From Helicobacter sp. (GTDB taxonomy: Bacteria; Campylobacterota; Campylobacteria; Campylobacterales; Helicobacteraceae): a stretch of 5,986 nt of DNA. The stretch covers positions 1 to 5,986 of the forward strand of contig JALEPE010000045.1 in assembly GCA_022766795.1 (NCBI GenBank). Direction: 5' to 3'. The notes beneath the pieces are model-generated. The model was given only the letters and a program-made list of their open reading frames with translations, ran no database searches and was not told where the DNA came from. Position numbers and translations under genes: made by a program. This document shows positions 1 through 4,662 of the stretch, in pieces (position 1 is the stretch's first letter; every line of letters begins with the position of its first letter).

Positions 1-240
1 GATGAAATAGATAATATTGAACGTGCAATGATGGAGAAATTTCATATCCTTACTACAATTCATATGGATCCTATTGATATCCATGATACACTCACAAATG
101 AATTAAGAGATAAAATGACAAGTATTGTAGAATCTATTGATAGCCTTGATTATTGCAAATATTGCTATGAAAGAGGCGAATTTATCCATAAAGTCTCACT
201 GCGAGAGTATCAGCGAGTTTGGGGGCGAGACTTGCCATAA
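1..240 (+). CDS. CDF-family divalent cation exporter, C-terminal fragment (5' end outside window)
   Basis: The open frame enters from the left edge with no start and ends at TAA 238-240, giving 79 residues. It begins with a stretch (DEIDNIERAMMEKFHI then TIHMDP) that matches the cytoplasmic C-terminal domain of cation diffusion facilitators, where an amphipathic helix leads to a T-I-H-x-D-P strand that helps bind Zn/Fe/Mn and dimerise. CDF proteins export divalent metals from the cytoplasm by proton antiport; the membrane part is upstream of this window. After the domain there is an unusual extension with a CKYC motif. The stop follows a G5 run (221-225). Removing one G would extend the protein to the TAG at 323-325 through a second CxxC (CNMC), so this C-terminus may be truncated by a frameshift. 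The metal specificity cannot be read from this fragment. The family call rests mainly on the TIHMDP region. Confidence 0.66.
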   Translation, partial: DEIDNIERAMMEKFHILTTIHMDPIDIHDTLTNELRDKMTSIVESIDSLDYCKYCYERGEFIHKVSLREYQRVWGRDLP

Positions 241-325
241 AGCACGGGGCAAAGATTATCCGCCCGATTGCAATATGTGTATGTTTCGCTCTCTCAATGC
301 AATTACTTATCAGGGATTTTTTTAG
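241..325 (+). other. Possible out-of-frame cysteine-rich tail of the CDF gene
   Basis: In the frame +1 relative to the CDF end, the sequence stays open from before the G5 run to TAG 323-325. Downstream of the CDF stop it reads KARGKDYPPDCNMCMFRS and onward. Joined at the G5 run with one G removed, the protein reads VWGETCHKARGKDYPP and then CNMC, adding Cys and Cys-His residues to the upstream CKYC. That spacing looks like a metal-binding tail, which would suit a metal exporter. No independent start or ribosome site is seen, so it is not annotated as a separate gene. The alternative is that the frame is open by chance over about 28 codons. Confidence 0.35.
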
Positions 326-340
326 AATCTCTGGTTGCAA

Positions 341-369
341 TTTCACCCTAAATACTTTTATGCTATAAT
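341..369 (+). promoter_or_regulatory. Probable sigma70-type extended -10 promoter for the small ORF and ykkCD
   Basis: TGC-TATAAT at 361-369 is a perfect -10 hexamer with the extended TGn motif. A weak -35-like TTTCAC lies at 341-346, with 17 nt between the two hexamers. A conserved -35 is usually absent in epsilonproteobacteria, so the -10 is the main evidence. Transcription would start near 375-377, giving about 34 nt of leader before the ATG at 410 and about 215 nt before the first SMR gene. It is the best promoter-like sequence in the window. Confidence 0.6.
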
Positions 370-409
370 GCACGACTTTAAAAATCTTTGAATTAGGAGA
401 GAAAGGCTA

Positions 410-590
410 ATGTTTTGGGACCAAGGTTATTATTCTTATTCACTTTGGCTTTATCTTTTCTCCACAACCTCACTTTAGCTTTTATTTTTTAGTAATATGT
501 ATCCATCATATAGATTTTAAACATCGTATTTTAGGCTTTAGAAAAAGCTCTAAGCCGCAAAATGCACAAACAAAACACAAAGGAAACATA
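410..590 (+). pseudogene. Small single-pass membrane protein, apparently frameshifted (22-codon ORF 410-478 as it stands)
   Basis: An ATG at 410 sits 9 nt after AGGAGA (395-400) and a short distance after the 361-369 promoter. It opens a 22-codon ORF rich in aromatics (starting MFWDQGYYSYSLWLYLF) that stops at TAG 476-478. Skipping one base around CACTTT (471-476) puts it into a frame that stays open through a hydrophobic run (FSFYFLVICI) and then a basic tail (HHIDFKHRILGFRKSSKPQN). This is the normal pattern of a one-helix membrane protein with a cytoplasmic tail. The restored frame has no stop before the ykkC ATG at 591, so a repaired gene would be fused to YkkC unless a stop was also lost. 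The shape (Gly-Tyr, aromatic, one helix, basic tail) loosely recalls CcmD-like subunits, but I cannot assign a family. The alternative is that the 22-codon ORF is a true leader peptide. Confidence 0.4.
534..556 (+). promoter_or_regulatory. Hairpin in the leader of the SMR operon
   Basis: GGCTT(T)AGA at 534-542 pairs with TCTAAGCC at 549-556, giving eight base pairs with one bulged T and a 6-nt loop. It lies 34 nt upstream of the ykkC start and is not followed by a T run, so it is not an intrinsic terminator by itself. It overlaps the presumed basic tail of the small membrane gene. A regulatory role is inferred only from position; I do not see the conserved core of a guanidine riboswitch class here. 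Confidence 0.3.
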
Positions 591-1013
591 ATGCAAAGTA
601 TAAAGCTTACCCCAAATCTTGCGTGGGGATTGGTGATTTTTGGCGGCATTGTGGAGTGCTTTTGGGCGAGTGGGTTAAAGTATAGTGAGAATCTGTTTGC
701 TTTTACCCTCACAGGCATTGGGATTTTTATCTCTTTTATTTGTATGGTTTTGGCGGTGAAAGTGCTAGAGATTGGAATCGCATATAGCGTGTTTGTAGGC
801 ATTGGCACAGCGGGGATTACACTTGCAGAAATTTTTGTCTTTGGTGAGCCTTTTTCACCGCTTAAGATTCTATTTATCGCTACCTTGCTTGTTGGTGTGG
901 TTGGCTTAAAGCTCTCTGCGGATAAAGAGGAAGTGGTGCAAGAGGCAAAACTCGCCTCGCATTTATCGCACGATTTAGGGCTTGATGAAGTGCTTGAAAA
1001 GGAGCAAAAATGA
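591..1013 (+). CDS. ykkC: SMR-family transporter, YkkC-like subunit of a paired guanidinium/cation exporter
   Basis: The protein is 140 residues, with four membrane segments at roughly 12-31, 39-58, 63-85 and 90-109, the standard small multidrug resistance fold. The essential membrane Glu of helix 1 is E22, inside VECFWASGLKYS; the WAxGLKYS form resembles the guanidinium-exporter (Gdx/SugE/YkkC) branch rather than EmrE. Helix 3 carries the VGIGTAG motif and continues into AEIFVFGEP, which matches YkkC as I know it. Two-gene SMR pumps of this type work as heterodimers that export guanidinium or small cationic compounds by proton exchange at the inner membrane. The ATG at 591 follows AAAGGA (579-584) and is the first start in frame. 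About 30 charged residues (110-140) follow helix 4, longer than in a minimal 105-residue SMR protein. Its stop overlaps the next start (ATGA), so the pair is translationally coupled. Confidence 0.85.
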   Translation: MQSIKLTPNLAWGLVIFGGIVECFWASGLKYSENLFAFTLTGIGIFISFICMVLAVKVLEIGIAYSVFVGIGTAGITLAEIFVFGEPFSPLKILFIATLLVGVVGLKLSADKEEVVQEAKLASHLSHDLGLDEVLEKEQK

Positions 1014-1324
1014 GCTGGGTGTATTTGCTTCTTGCGGGGTGTATGGAGATTGTCGGCGTAATTACGATGAAAAAATACTCGCTAAGCGGACGCAATATCT
1101 TTTTGCTTGGTATTTTGGTGCAGTTTATGCTAAGTTTCTCTTTGCTTTCTTTAGCAATGCAAGAGATTGCTATGGCGACAGCTTATGCGATATGGACAGG
1201 AATTGGCGCAGGAGGCGGTGTGCTTGTGGGTGTGGTGTTTTTTAAAGAAAGCAAAAATGCCAAAAAACTCTTTTTCATCACACTCATCATCGCTTCTGTG
1301 ATTGGATTAAAGGCGATGGCGTAA
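1010..1324 (+). CDS. ykkD: SMR-family transporter, YkkD-like subunit of a paired guanidinium/cation exporter
   Basis: The protein is 104 residues, the exact size of a minimal SMR subunit, with four membrane helices at about 2-20, 29-50, 55-77 and 85-103. The catalytic Glu is E13 in AGCMEIVGV, and helix 3 carries the family motif WTGIGAGGG. The AGCxE start, the FFKESKNAKKLFF loop and the GLKAMA end resemble the YkkD half of YkkCD pairs. The ATG at 1010 overlaps the ykkC stop in ATGA, and AAGGAG (999-1004) supplies a ribosome site. It most likely forms an antiparallel heterodimer with the upstream subunit in the inner membrane. The substrate (guanidinium, quaternary ammonium or another cation) is inferred from the family, not proven here. 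Confidence 0.87.
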   Translation: MSWVYLLLAGCMEIVGVITMKKYSLSGRNIFLLGILVQFMLSFSLLSLAMQEIAMATAYAIWTGIGAGGGVLVGVVFFKESKNAKKLFFITLIIASVIGLKAMA

Positions 1325-1335
1325 GCTTTTGCACT

Positions 1336-1383
1336 ATAGAATCTTAAAGTTTTGAGACTAGGTTTGCGATTCTATGTTTTTTT
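1336..1383 (+). terminator. Possible intrinsic terminator after the SMR operon
   Basis: ATAGAATC at 1336-1343 pairs perfectly with GATTCTAT at 1368-1375 around a 24-nt loop, and seven T residues follow after one G (1377-1383). The stem is AT-rich and the loop is long, so termination would be weak or partial. It lies between ykkD and the MATE gene, which starts only 18 nt later, so read-through into the MATE gene is plausible. The arms are two copies of the recurring TAGAATC/GATTCTA motif. Confidence 0.4.
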
Positions 1384-1401
1384 AAAATCTAAAGGAATCT
1401 T

Positions 1402-2739
1402 ATGTCAAACATTTTTGTGAAACACCCTTTGTATTTGCTTGTGCGTTGCGCTTTGCCCCATTGCATAAGCAGCGTGTTTTTCTCTCTTTACTATATCATT
1501 GATGGAATCTTTGTTGGTAAATTTTTAGGCAGTGAGGATTTAGCGGTAATGGGGCTTGTTATGCCCTTTGTTATCATTAGCTTTGCGCTTATAGAGATTC
1601 GCGATTGGTGCTTCTGTGCTTATTAGCCTTGCTTTGGGGAGGGGTAAGCCAAAAGAAGCCTCTATTCTTTTTAGCACTTCTTTGATTGTTGTTTTTATCG
1701 TGGCTTGTTTGATAGCGATATGTGCCTATATTCTTGCGCCCATTTTGATAGATTGGCTAGAGATTAGCGAATCTGCTAAAGCAAGGGCAAACGAGTTTAT
1801 CAATGTTTTTATTTATTTTATGCCATTGATTGCGTTTTATTTTGTTTTGGATAATGCCTTGCGAATTTGCGCAAAAAATATGTATAGTATGGGGATAAAT
1901 ATTCTCATAGCACTTTGCAATATTGCTTTGGATTATTTGTTTATCGTGGTGTTTGGCTGGGGGTTGTTTGCTTCTGCGCTCTCTCTTTGTATAGGAATGA
2001 GTTTGGCTACGATTTTTGGCTTTTTGCCCTTTATTTTTGGCAATTTGGAGCTGAAATTTAGCAGGATTCTCTTGAGGACAAAAAAACGCTTGTGAATATT
2101 TTTTACAATGGTAGTTCTCAATTTTTTGACAGCATTTCTGCGTCAATCTTAACAATTATTGCAAACTTTTTGTTGCTAAAACTCGCGGGTGAAAGCGGCG
2201 TAGCAGCATTTTCTATCATTCTTTATATAGATACTTTTATCATGTATTTTATTATGAGTTTGTGCGAGGGTATGCAACCTGCTTTGAGCTATAATTATGC
2301 TAAAAGGGATAGTGCGAGGTTAAAATCTCTAGTTGTTTATATTTTTGGCACTGCCTTTTTGCTTTGTCTTGGCGTTTTTGTCGTGATTATGCTGTGGAGT
2401 GAGAGTTTTGTTGGGCTTTTTGTAGAGAAAACACACCAAGATTTTATTGCCTTTGGTGCTTTTGCGCTTAGTTTGTATGCGATAAATTATTGCTTTACTT
2501 GGTTTAATGTCTGTGCGAATTCTTTACTCACTGCCTTTAATAAAGCGTCTTATTCGCTTCTTATTGCTGTGGTGCAGGGCTGTTTTGCGCCACTTTGTAG
2601 CCTCTTTGTCTTGACTTATCTTTTTGGGCTTAATGGAATCTGGTGCGCCGCATTTGTGGGGGATTTGCTTTGTGTTGCTTTAAGCTTTGCGCTACTAAAA
2701 AGGGCTTTTGAAGTAGATAAATTAAAGAATCTTGTATAG
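1402..2739 (+). pseudogene. MATE-family multidrug efflux pump (MepA-like), split by two frameshifts
   Basis: Three consecutive open frames (1402-1626, 1616-2095, 2092-2739) together give about 445 residues, the normal MATE length of twelve membrane helices. MATE pumps export cationic drugs and metabolites by Na+ or H+ exchange. Recognisable parts are LYYIIDGIFVGKFLG near the N-terminus, IGASVLISLALGRGK at the first junction and CEGMQPALSYNYAKRDSARL in the second half, a MepA-like signature. Junction 1: the frame is restored if the extra base near 1600 (C in ATTCGCGATT) is ignored, giving IEIAIGASV. Junction 2: the A7 run at 2080-2086 needs one more A, or a -1 shift, to give RTKKTLVNIF. The start at 1402 follows AAAGGA (1391-1396). 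The fragments otherwise look well preserved, so the lesions are recent, programmed or artefactual. As written, no single frame can make a full pump. Confidence 0.8.
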
Positions 2740-2823
2740 AATCTTGCTTTAGAGATTCTATTGTAAGGGTTTTGGTGCGCTAGATTATAGATTACCACGA
2801 GATTCTAACGAATCTCTTACAAT
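2736..2823 (+). repeat. Nested inverted repeats between the MATE gene and the fumarase operon
   Basis: Three perfect pairings crowd into 88 nt. ATAGAATCT (2736-2744) pairs with AGATTCTAT (2753-2761) and overlaps the MATE stop. ATTGTAAG (2760-2767) pairs with CTTACAAT (2816-2823). Within the latter, GAGATTC (2799-2805) pairs with GAATCTC (2810-2816). A tandem 7-mer TAGATTA lies at 2781-2794. The outer stem plus inner hairpin resembles an acceptor stem with a T arm, but there is no credible anticodon arm and the T-arm-like loop has the wrong size, so this is not called a tRNA. No T run follows the first hairpin, so it is at best a weak terminator. Confidence 0.4.
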
Positions 2824-2924
2824 GATAATGTGGAGAGTTTTAAGAAGCGTAAAGTTATAGAATTGCGTTTATTAAAATATCAAAATTTTGTGAATCCTTA
2901 AAGCATTTTTTACATAGAGTAGAG

Positions 2925-2930
2925 TAAAAT
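2925..2930 (+). promoter_or_regulatory. Candidate -10 element for the fumarase operon
   Basis: TAAAAT at 2925-2930 is a near-consensus -10 hexamer, 34 nt before the fumarase alpha start, preceded by an AT-rich stretch with T-runs as is usual for epsilonproteobacterial promoters. No convincing -35 is present. Other AT-rich hexamers nearby make this a tentative call. Confidence 0.33.
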
Positions 2931-2952
2931 CTTAAGCGTTTTATTAAATTGC

Positions 2953-2966
2953 AAGGAGGAATTATG
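2953..2966 (+). promoter_or_regulatory. Strong ribosome site that fixes the fumarase alpha start
   Basis: AAGGAGGA at 2953-2960 is a near-perfect anti-16S match placed 3 nt before the ATG at 2964. An in-frame TTG at 2949 lies upstream of this site and so is not the start. The same 14 nt, AAGGAGGAATTATG, recur at the beta-subunit start. Confidence 0.85.
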
Positions 2967-3809
2967 AGAGAAGTGCAATACGAAGACATTAAATCCGCTG
3001 TTGCCAAACTCGCCATTGATGCGTGTTGTATCCAAACGCCAGATATTAAACGCGCTTTTAGTGCGGCAAAAGGAAGCGAGAAATCACCGCTAGGGCAAAA
3101 TATCCTAGATACACTCATTGAAAATGGCAAAATCGCAGAAACAAATATGATGCCAATCTGCCAAGATACCGGTATGACGGTGGTGTTTGTAGAAATCGGG
3201 CAAGATGTGCATATCACAGGTGGTTATTTAGAGGACGCTATTAATGAGGGAATCAAAAAGGGCTACACAGAGGGTTATTTGCGTAAATCTGTCGTAGAGG
3301 AGCCACTCTATGAGCGCAAAAACACGACAAACAATTCTCCAGCGGTGATTCATACGCGAATCGTCAAGGGCGATAAATTGCACTTAAAAGTTTGCCCAAA
3401 AGGCTTTGGTAGCGAGAATAAAAGCATTCTAAAAATGCTTGTCCCAGCCGATGGCATTGAGGGTGTGAAAAAAGTATTCCTTGAAGCAGTCAAACTCGCA
3501 GGACCCAATGCCTGTCCTCCTATGGTGATTGGTGTAGGAATCGGCGGAACTATGGAAAAAGCGGCAATCTTAGCAAAACAAGCGGCGGTGCGCGAGATAG
3601 ATTCTAAGAATCCTGATGCGCGTTATGCAAAGCTTGAGGAGGAATTGCTAGAACTTGCAAATCAAACTGGCGTAGGACCACAAGGGCTAGGCGGGACGAC
3701 GACTGCGTTTAAAGTCAATGTAGAATGGTATCCTACACATATCGCAGGGCTTCCTGTGGCGGTGAATATCAACTGCCACGCGGCGCGACACGCGGATATT
3801 GAGCTTTAA
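2964..3809 (+). CDS. Fumarate hydratase, class I, two-subunit type, alpha subunit
   Basis: This 281-residue protein is the iron-sulfur half of a class I fumarase, which interconverts fumarate and (S)-malate in the cytoplasmic TCA cycle. The three cluster-binding cysteines are visible: C66 in MPICQDTG, C184 in GPNACPPMVIG and C271 in NINCHAARH. They hold an oxygen-sensitive [4Fe-4S] cluster whose free iron activates the substrate. GFGSENKS (147-154) and GLGGTTTAFK (241-250) are further family motifs. The length fits the separate alpha subunit rather than the fused E. coli FumA/FumB form. The start at 2964 is chosen for its ribosome site. The beta subunit follows after 9 nt. Closely related L-tartrate dehydratase (TtdAB) shares all these motifs; fumarase is preferred on overall sequence and subunit sizes, but the substrate cannot be proven from motifs. 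The gene is intact. Confidence 0.9.
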   Translation: MREVQYEDIKSAVAKLAIDACCIQTPDIKRAFSAAKGSEKSPLGQNILDTLIENGKIAETNMMPICQDTGMTVVFVEIGQDVHITGGYLEDAINEGIKKGYTEGYLRKSVVEEPLYERKNTTNNSPAVIHTRIVKGDKLHLKVCPKGFGSENKSILKMLVPADGIEGVKKVFLEAVKLAGPNACPPMVIGVGIGGTMEKAAILAKQAAVREIDSKNPDARYAKLEEELLELANQTGVGPQGLGGTTTAFKVNVEWYPTHIAGLPVAVNINCHAARHADIEL

Positions 3810-3821
3810 GGAGGAATTATG
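3808..3821 (+). promoter_or_regulatory. Ribosome site for fumarase beta, overlapping the alpha stop
   Basis: AAGGAGGA at 3808-3815 begins within the alpha stop codon TAA (3807-3809) and ends 3 nt before the beta ATG. The 14 nt up to the ATG are identical to those at the alpha start. This implies translational coupling and similar initiation rates for the two subunits. Confidence 0.8.
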
Positions 3822-4376
3822 GGAGAGCCAAGAAAAATTACTGCACCGATAAGTAAAGAAGTAGCAAAAAGCCTTAAAGCAGGGGAGAGTGTGCTAATTA
3901 GCGGGACGATTCTTTGTGCGCGAGACGCGGCGCATAAGGCACTAACCGAAGCTTTAGCGCGTGGAGAAAAGCTCCCTGTCAATTTAGAGGGCGAGACAAT
4001 TTATTATCTAGGACCAACCCCTGCAAAGCCGGGCAATGCGATTGGAAGTGCTGGACCTACAACAAGTGGGAGAATGGATAAATACACGCCGACAATCATT
4101 GAGCAAGGCATTCACGGAATGATTGGCAAGGGCTATCGCAGCAAGGAAGTTATAGATTCTATGGTAAAACACGGCGTGGTGTATATGGTGGCTGTGGGTG
4201 GCGCGGCCGCACTGATTTCAAAATGTATCACAAAATACGAGGTTTTGGCTTATCCCGAGCTAGGACCTGAAGCGGTTGCTAGACTTACGATTGAAAACTT
4301 CCCCGCTATTGTTGCCATTGACGCAGAGGGCAACAATTACTACGAAGTGGGACAAGCTCCGTATAGGAAAATTTAG
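3819..4376 (+). CDS. Fumarate hydratase, class I, two-subunit type, beta subunit
   Basis: The 185-residue protein is the swivelling C-terminal-type domain of class I fumarases and closes the active site over the iron-sulfur cluster of the alpha subunit. Family motifs visible are ARDAAHK (34-40), YYLGPTPAKPG (62-72), GPTTSGRMDKYTP (79-91) and IGKGYRS (102-108), whose Lys lies in the conserved GKG turn. The C-terminal part has the usual FPAIVAIDAEGN strand (161-172). Length and order match stand-alone beta subunits, and the 9-nt gap to alpha indicates an alpha-beta operon. The gene ends at TAG 4376 and nothing co-directional follows in the window. TtdB of tartrate dehydratase is the main alternative. 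No damage is seen. Confidence 0.9.
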   Translation: MGEPRKITAPISKEVAKSLKAGESVLISGTILCARDAAHKALTEALARGEKLPVNLEGETIYYLGPTPAKPGNAIGSAGPTTSGRMDKYTPTIIEQGIHGMIGKGYRSKEVIDSMVKHGVVYMVAVGGAAALISKCITKYEVLAYPELGPEAVARLTIENFPAIVAIDAEGNNYYEVGQAPYRKI

Positions 4377-4482
4377 CGTTTTTAGATTCTGTTCCTAAAG
4401 GTTTCTTTGGGTGCGGAATCCTTGTTTCTTAATCCCCCTTTTTTGTTTTTTTGCATTTTGCTGAAGCGCGAATTTCAAAAAT

Positions 4483-4548
4483 TCATAGTGATTTTATAAA
4501 TGAATCGGTTTGAGATTCTAAAGTGGAGGTGTCAAGGGTGGAATCTTT
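4483..4548 (-). pseudogene. Relic matching the 3' coding end of the restriction-modification gene
   Basis: On the minus strand this reads KDSTLDTSTLESQTDSF and a few more residues before TGA at 4483-4485. The intact restriction-modification gene at 5648-5683 reads KDSTLDTSNLESEID in the same frame. The core 20 nt (4529-4548 and 5664-5683) are identical, and the flanking AGATTCTA octamer is at the same distance in both copies. An in-frame TAA lies just upstream of the relic, so it is not expressed as a protein of any length. It could be a remnant of an earlier methyltransferase gene or one copy of a dispersed genomic repeat. Confidence 0.5.
4513..4548. repeat. 36-nt repeat, left copy (partner at 5648-5683)
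   Basis: AGATTCTA, then 8 variable bases, then GTGTCAAGGGTGGAATCTTT. The partner has the same octamer, the same 8-nt gap and the same 20-mer, 30 of 36 positions in all. Both copies are in the same orientation. Confidence 0.75.
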
Positions 4549-4567
4549 AGATTATTTTGATTTTAAA

Positions 4568-4594
4568 GGGAGATAAACAAAGAGCCTATCTCCC
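4568..4594 (-). terminator. Hairpin downstream of the Abi gene, possible terminator
   Basis: GGGAGATA at 4568-4575 pairs perfectly with TATCTCCC at 4587-4594 around an 11-nt loop, the most stable simple hairpin of the intergenic region. Read on the minus strand it lies about 50 nt after the Abi stop and is followed by only three T residues before A residues, so an intrinsic terminator is possible but poor. A second small hairpin, AAATGC-TTAC-GCATTT (4599-4614), sits beside it. Confidence 0.4.
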
Positions 4595-4617
4595 CGCTAA
4601 ATGCTTACGCATTTTTG

Positions 4618-4662
4618 TTCAGCAATGCAATTTTATAAAATATTAATTAATAGAATGCTGAA
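4618..4662. repeat. Inverted repeat spanning the Abi stop codon
   Basis: TTCAGCA at 4618-4624 pairs with TGCTGAA at 4656-4662, enclosing a perfect palindrome ATTTTATAAAAT at 4630-4641. The right arm is within the last Abi codons. GCATT (4609-4613) can alternatively pair with AATGC (4624-4628), so neighbouring stems compete. It may be a transcript-end structure or a boundary of the inserted defence module. Confidence 0.4.

Larger units (their letters stand above)
4377..4642. other. Convergent intergenic region between fumarase and the defence genes
   Basis: This 266-nt stretch separates the + strand fumarase operon from the - strand Abi gene. It holds a C5-T6-G-T7 tract at 4430-4452, downstream of fumarase, with no clean stem in front. 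It also holds a short hairpin GAATTT-CAA-AAATTC (4470-4484), a relic of a methyltransferase 3' end (4483-4548, - strand), and a set of inverted repeats (4568-4662). No full gene is seen on either strand. Confidence 0.6.

Noticed and set aside
241..590. Guanidine riboswitch in front of ykkCD
   Set aside because: I could not find the conserved cores of the known classes; only one bulged hairpin is visible.
506..808. Minus-strand open frame of 100 codons over the ykkC 5' end
   Set aside because: It is antisense to a recognised gene, with no plausible start region or family resemblance.
982..1245. Plus-strand open frame overlapping both SMR genes
   Set aside because: It is out of frame with two recognisable SMR proteins, and its Arg/Cys-rich ending is typical of a shifted frame.
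1757..2155. Long minus-strand open frame opposite the MATE gene
   Set aside because: It is antisense to clear membrane-protein coding sequence, has low-complexity Lys/Gln-rich composition and no ribosome site, so it is a shadow frame.
2760..2824. tRNA-like fold with a 7-bp acceptor-like stem and T-arm-like hairpin
   Set aside because: It is only 65 nt, has no proper anticodon arm, and its T-loop is the wrong size with no TTC motif in place.
2855..3217. Minus-strand open frame of 120 codons over the fumarase alpha start
   Set aside because: It overlaps conserved fumarase codons including the CQDTG motif and resembles no family.
2964..4376. Fumarase split into two genes as a frameshifted single-chain FumA
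   Set aside because: Each part has its own perfect ribosome site and start, and their lengths match normal alpha and beta subunits.
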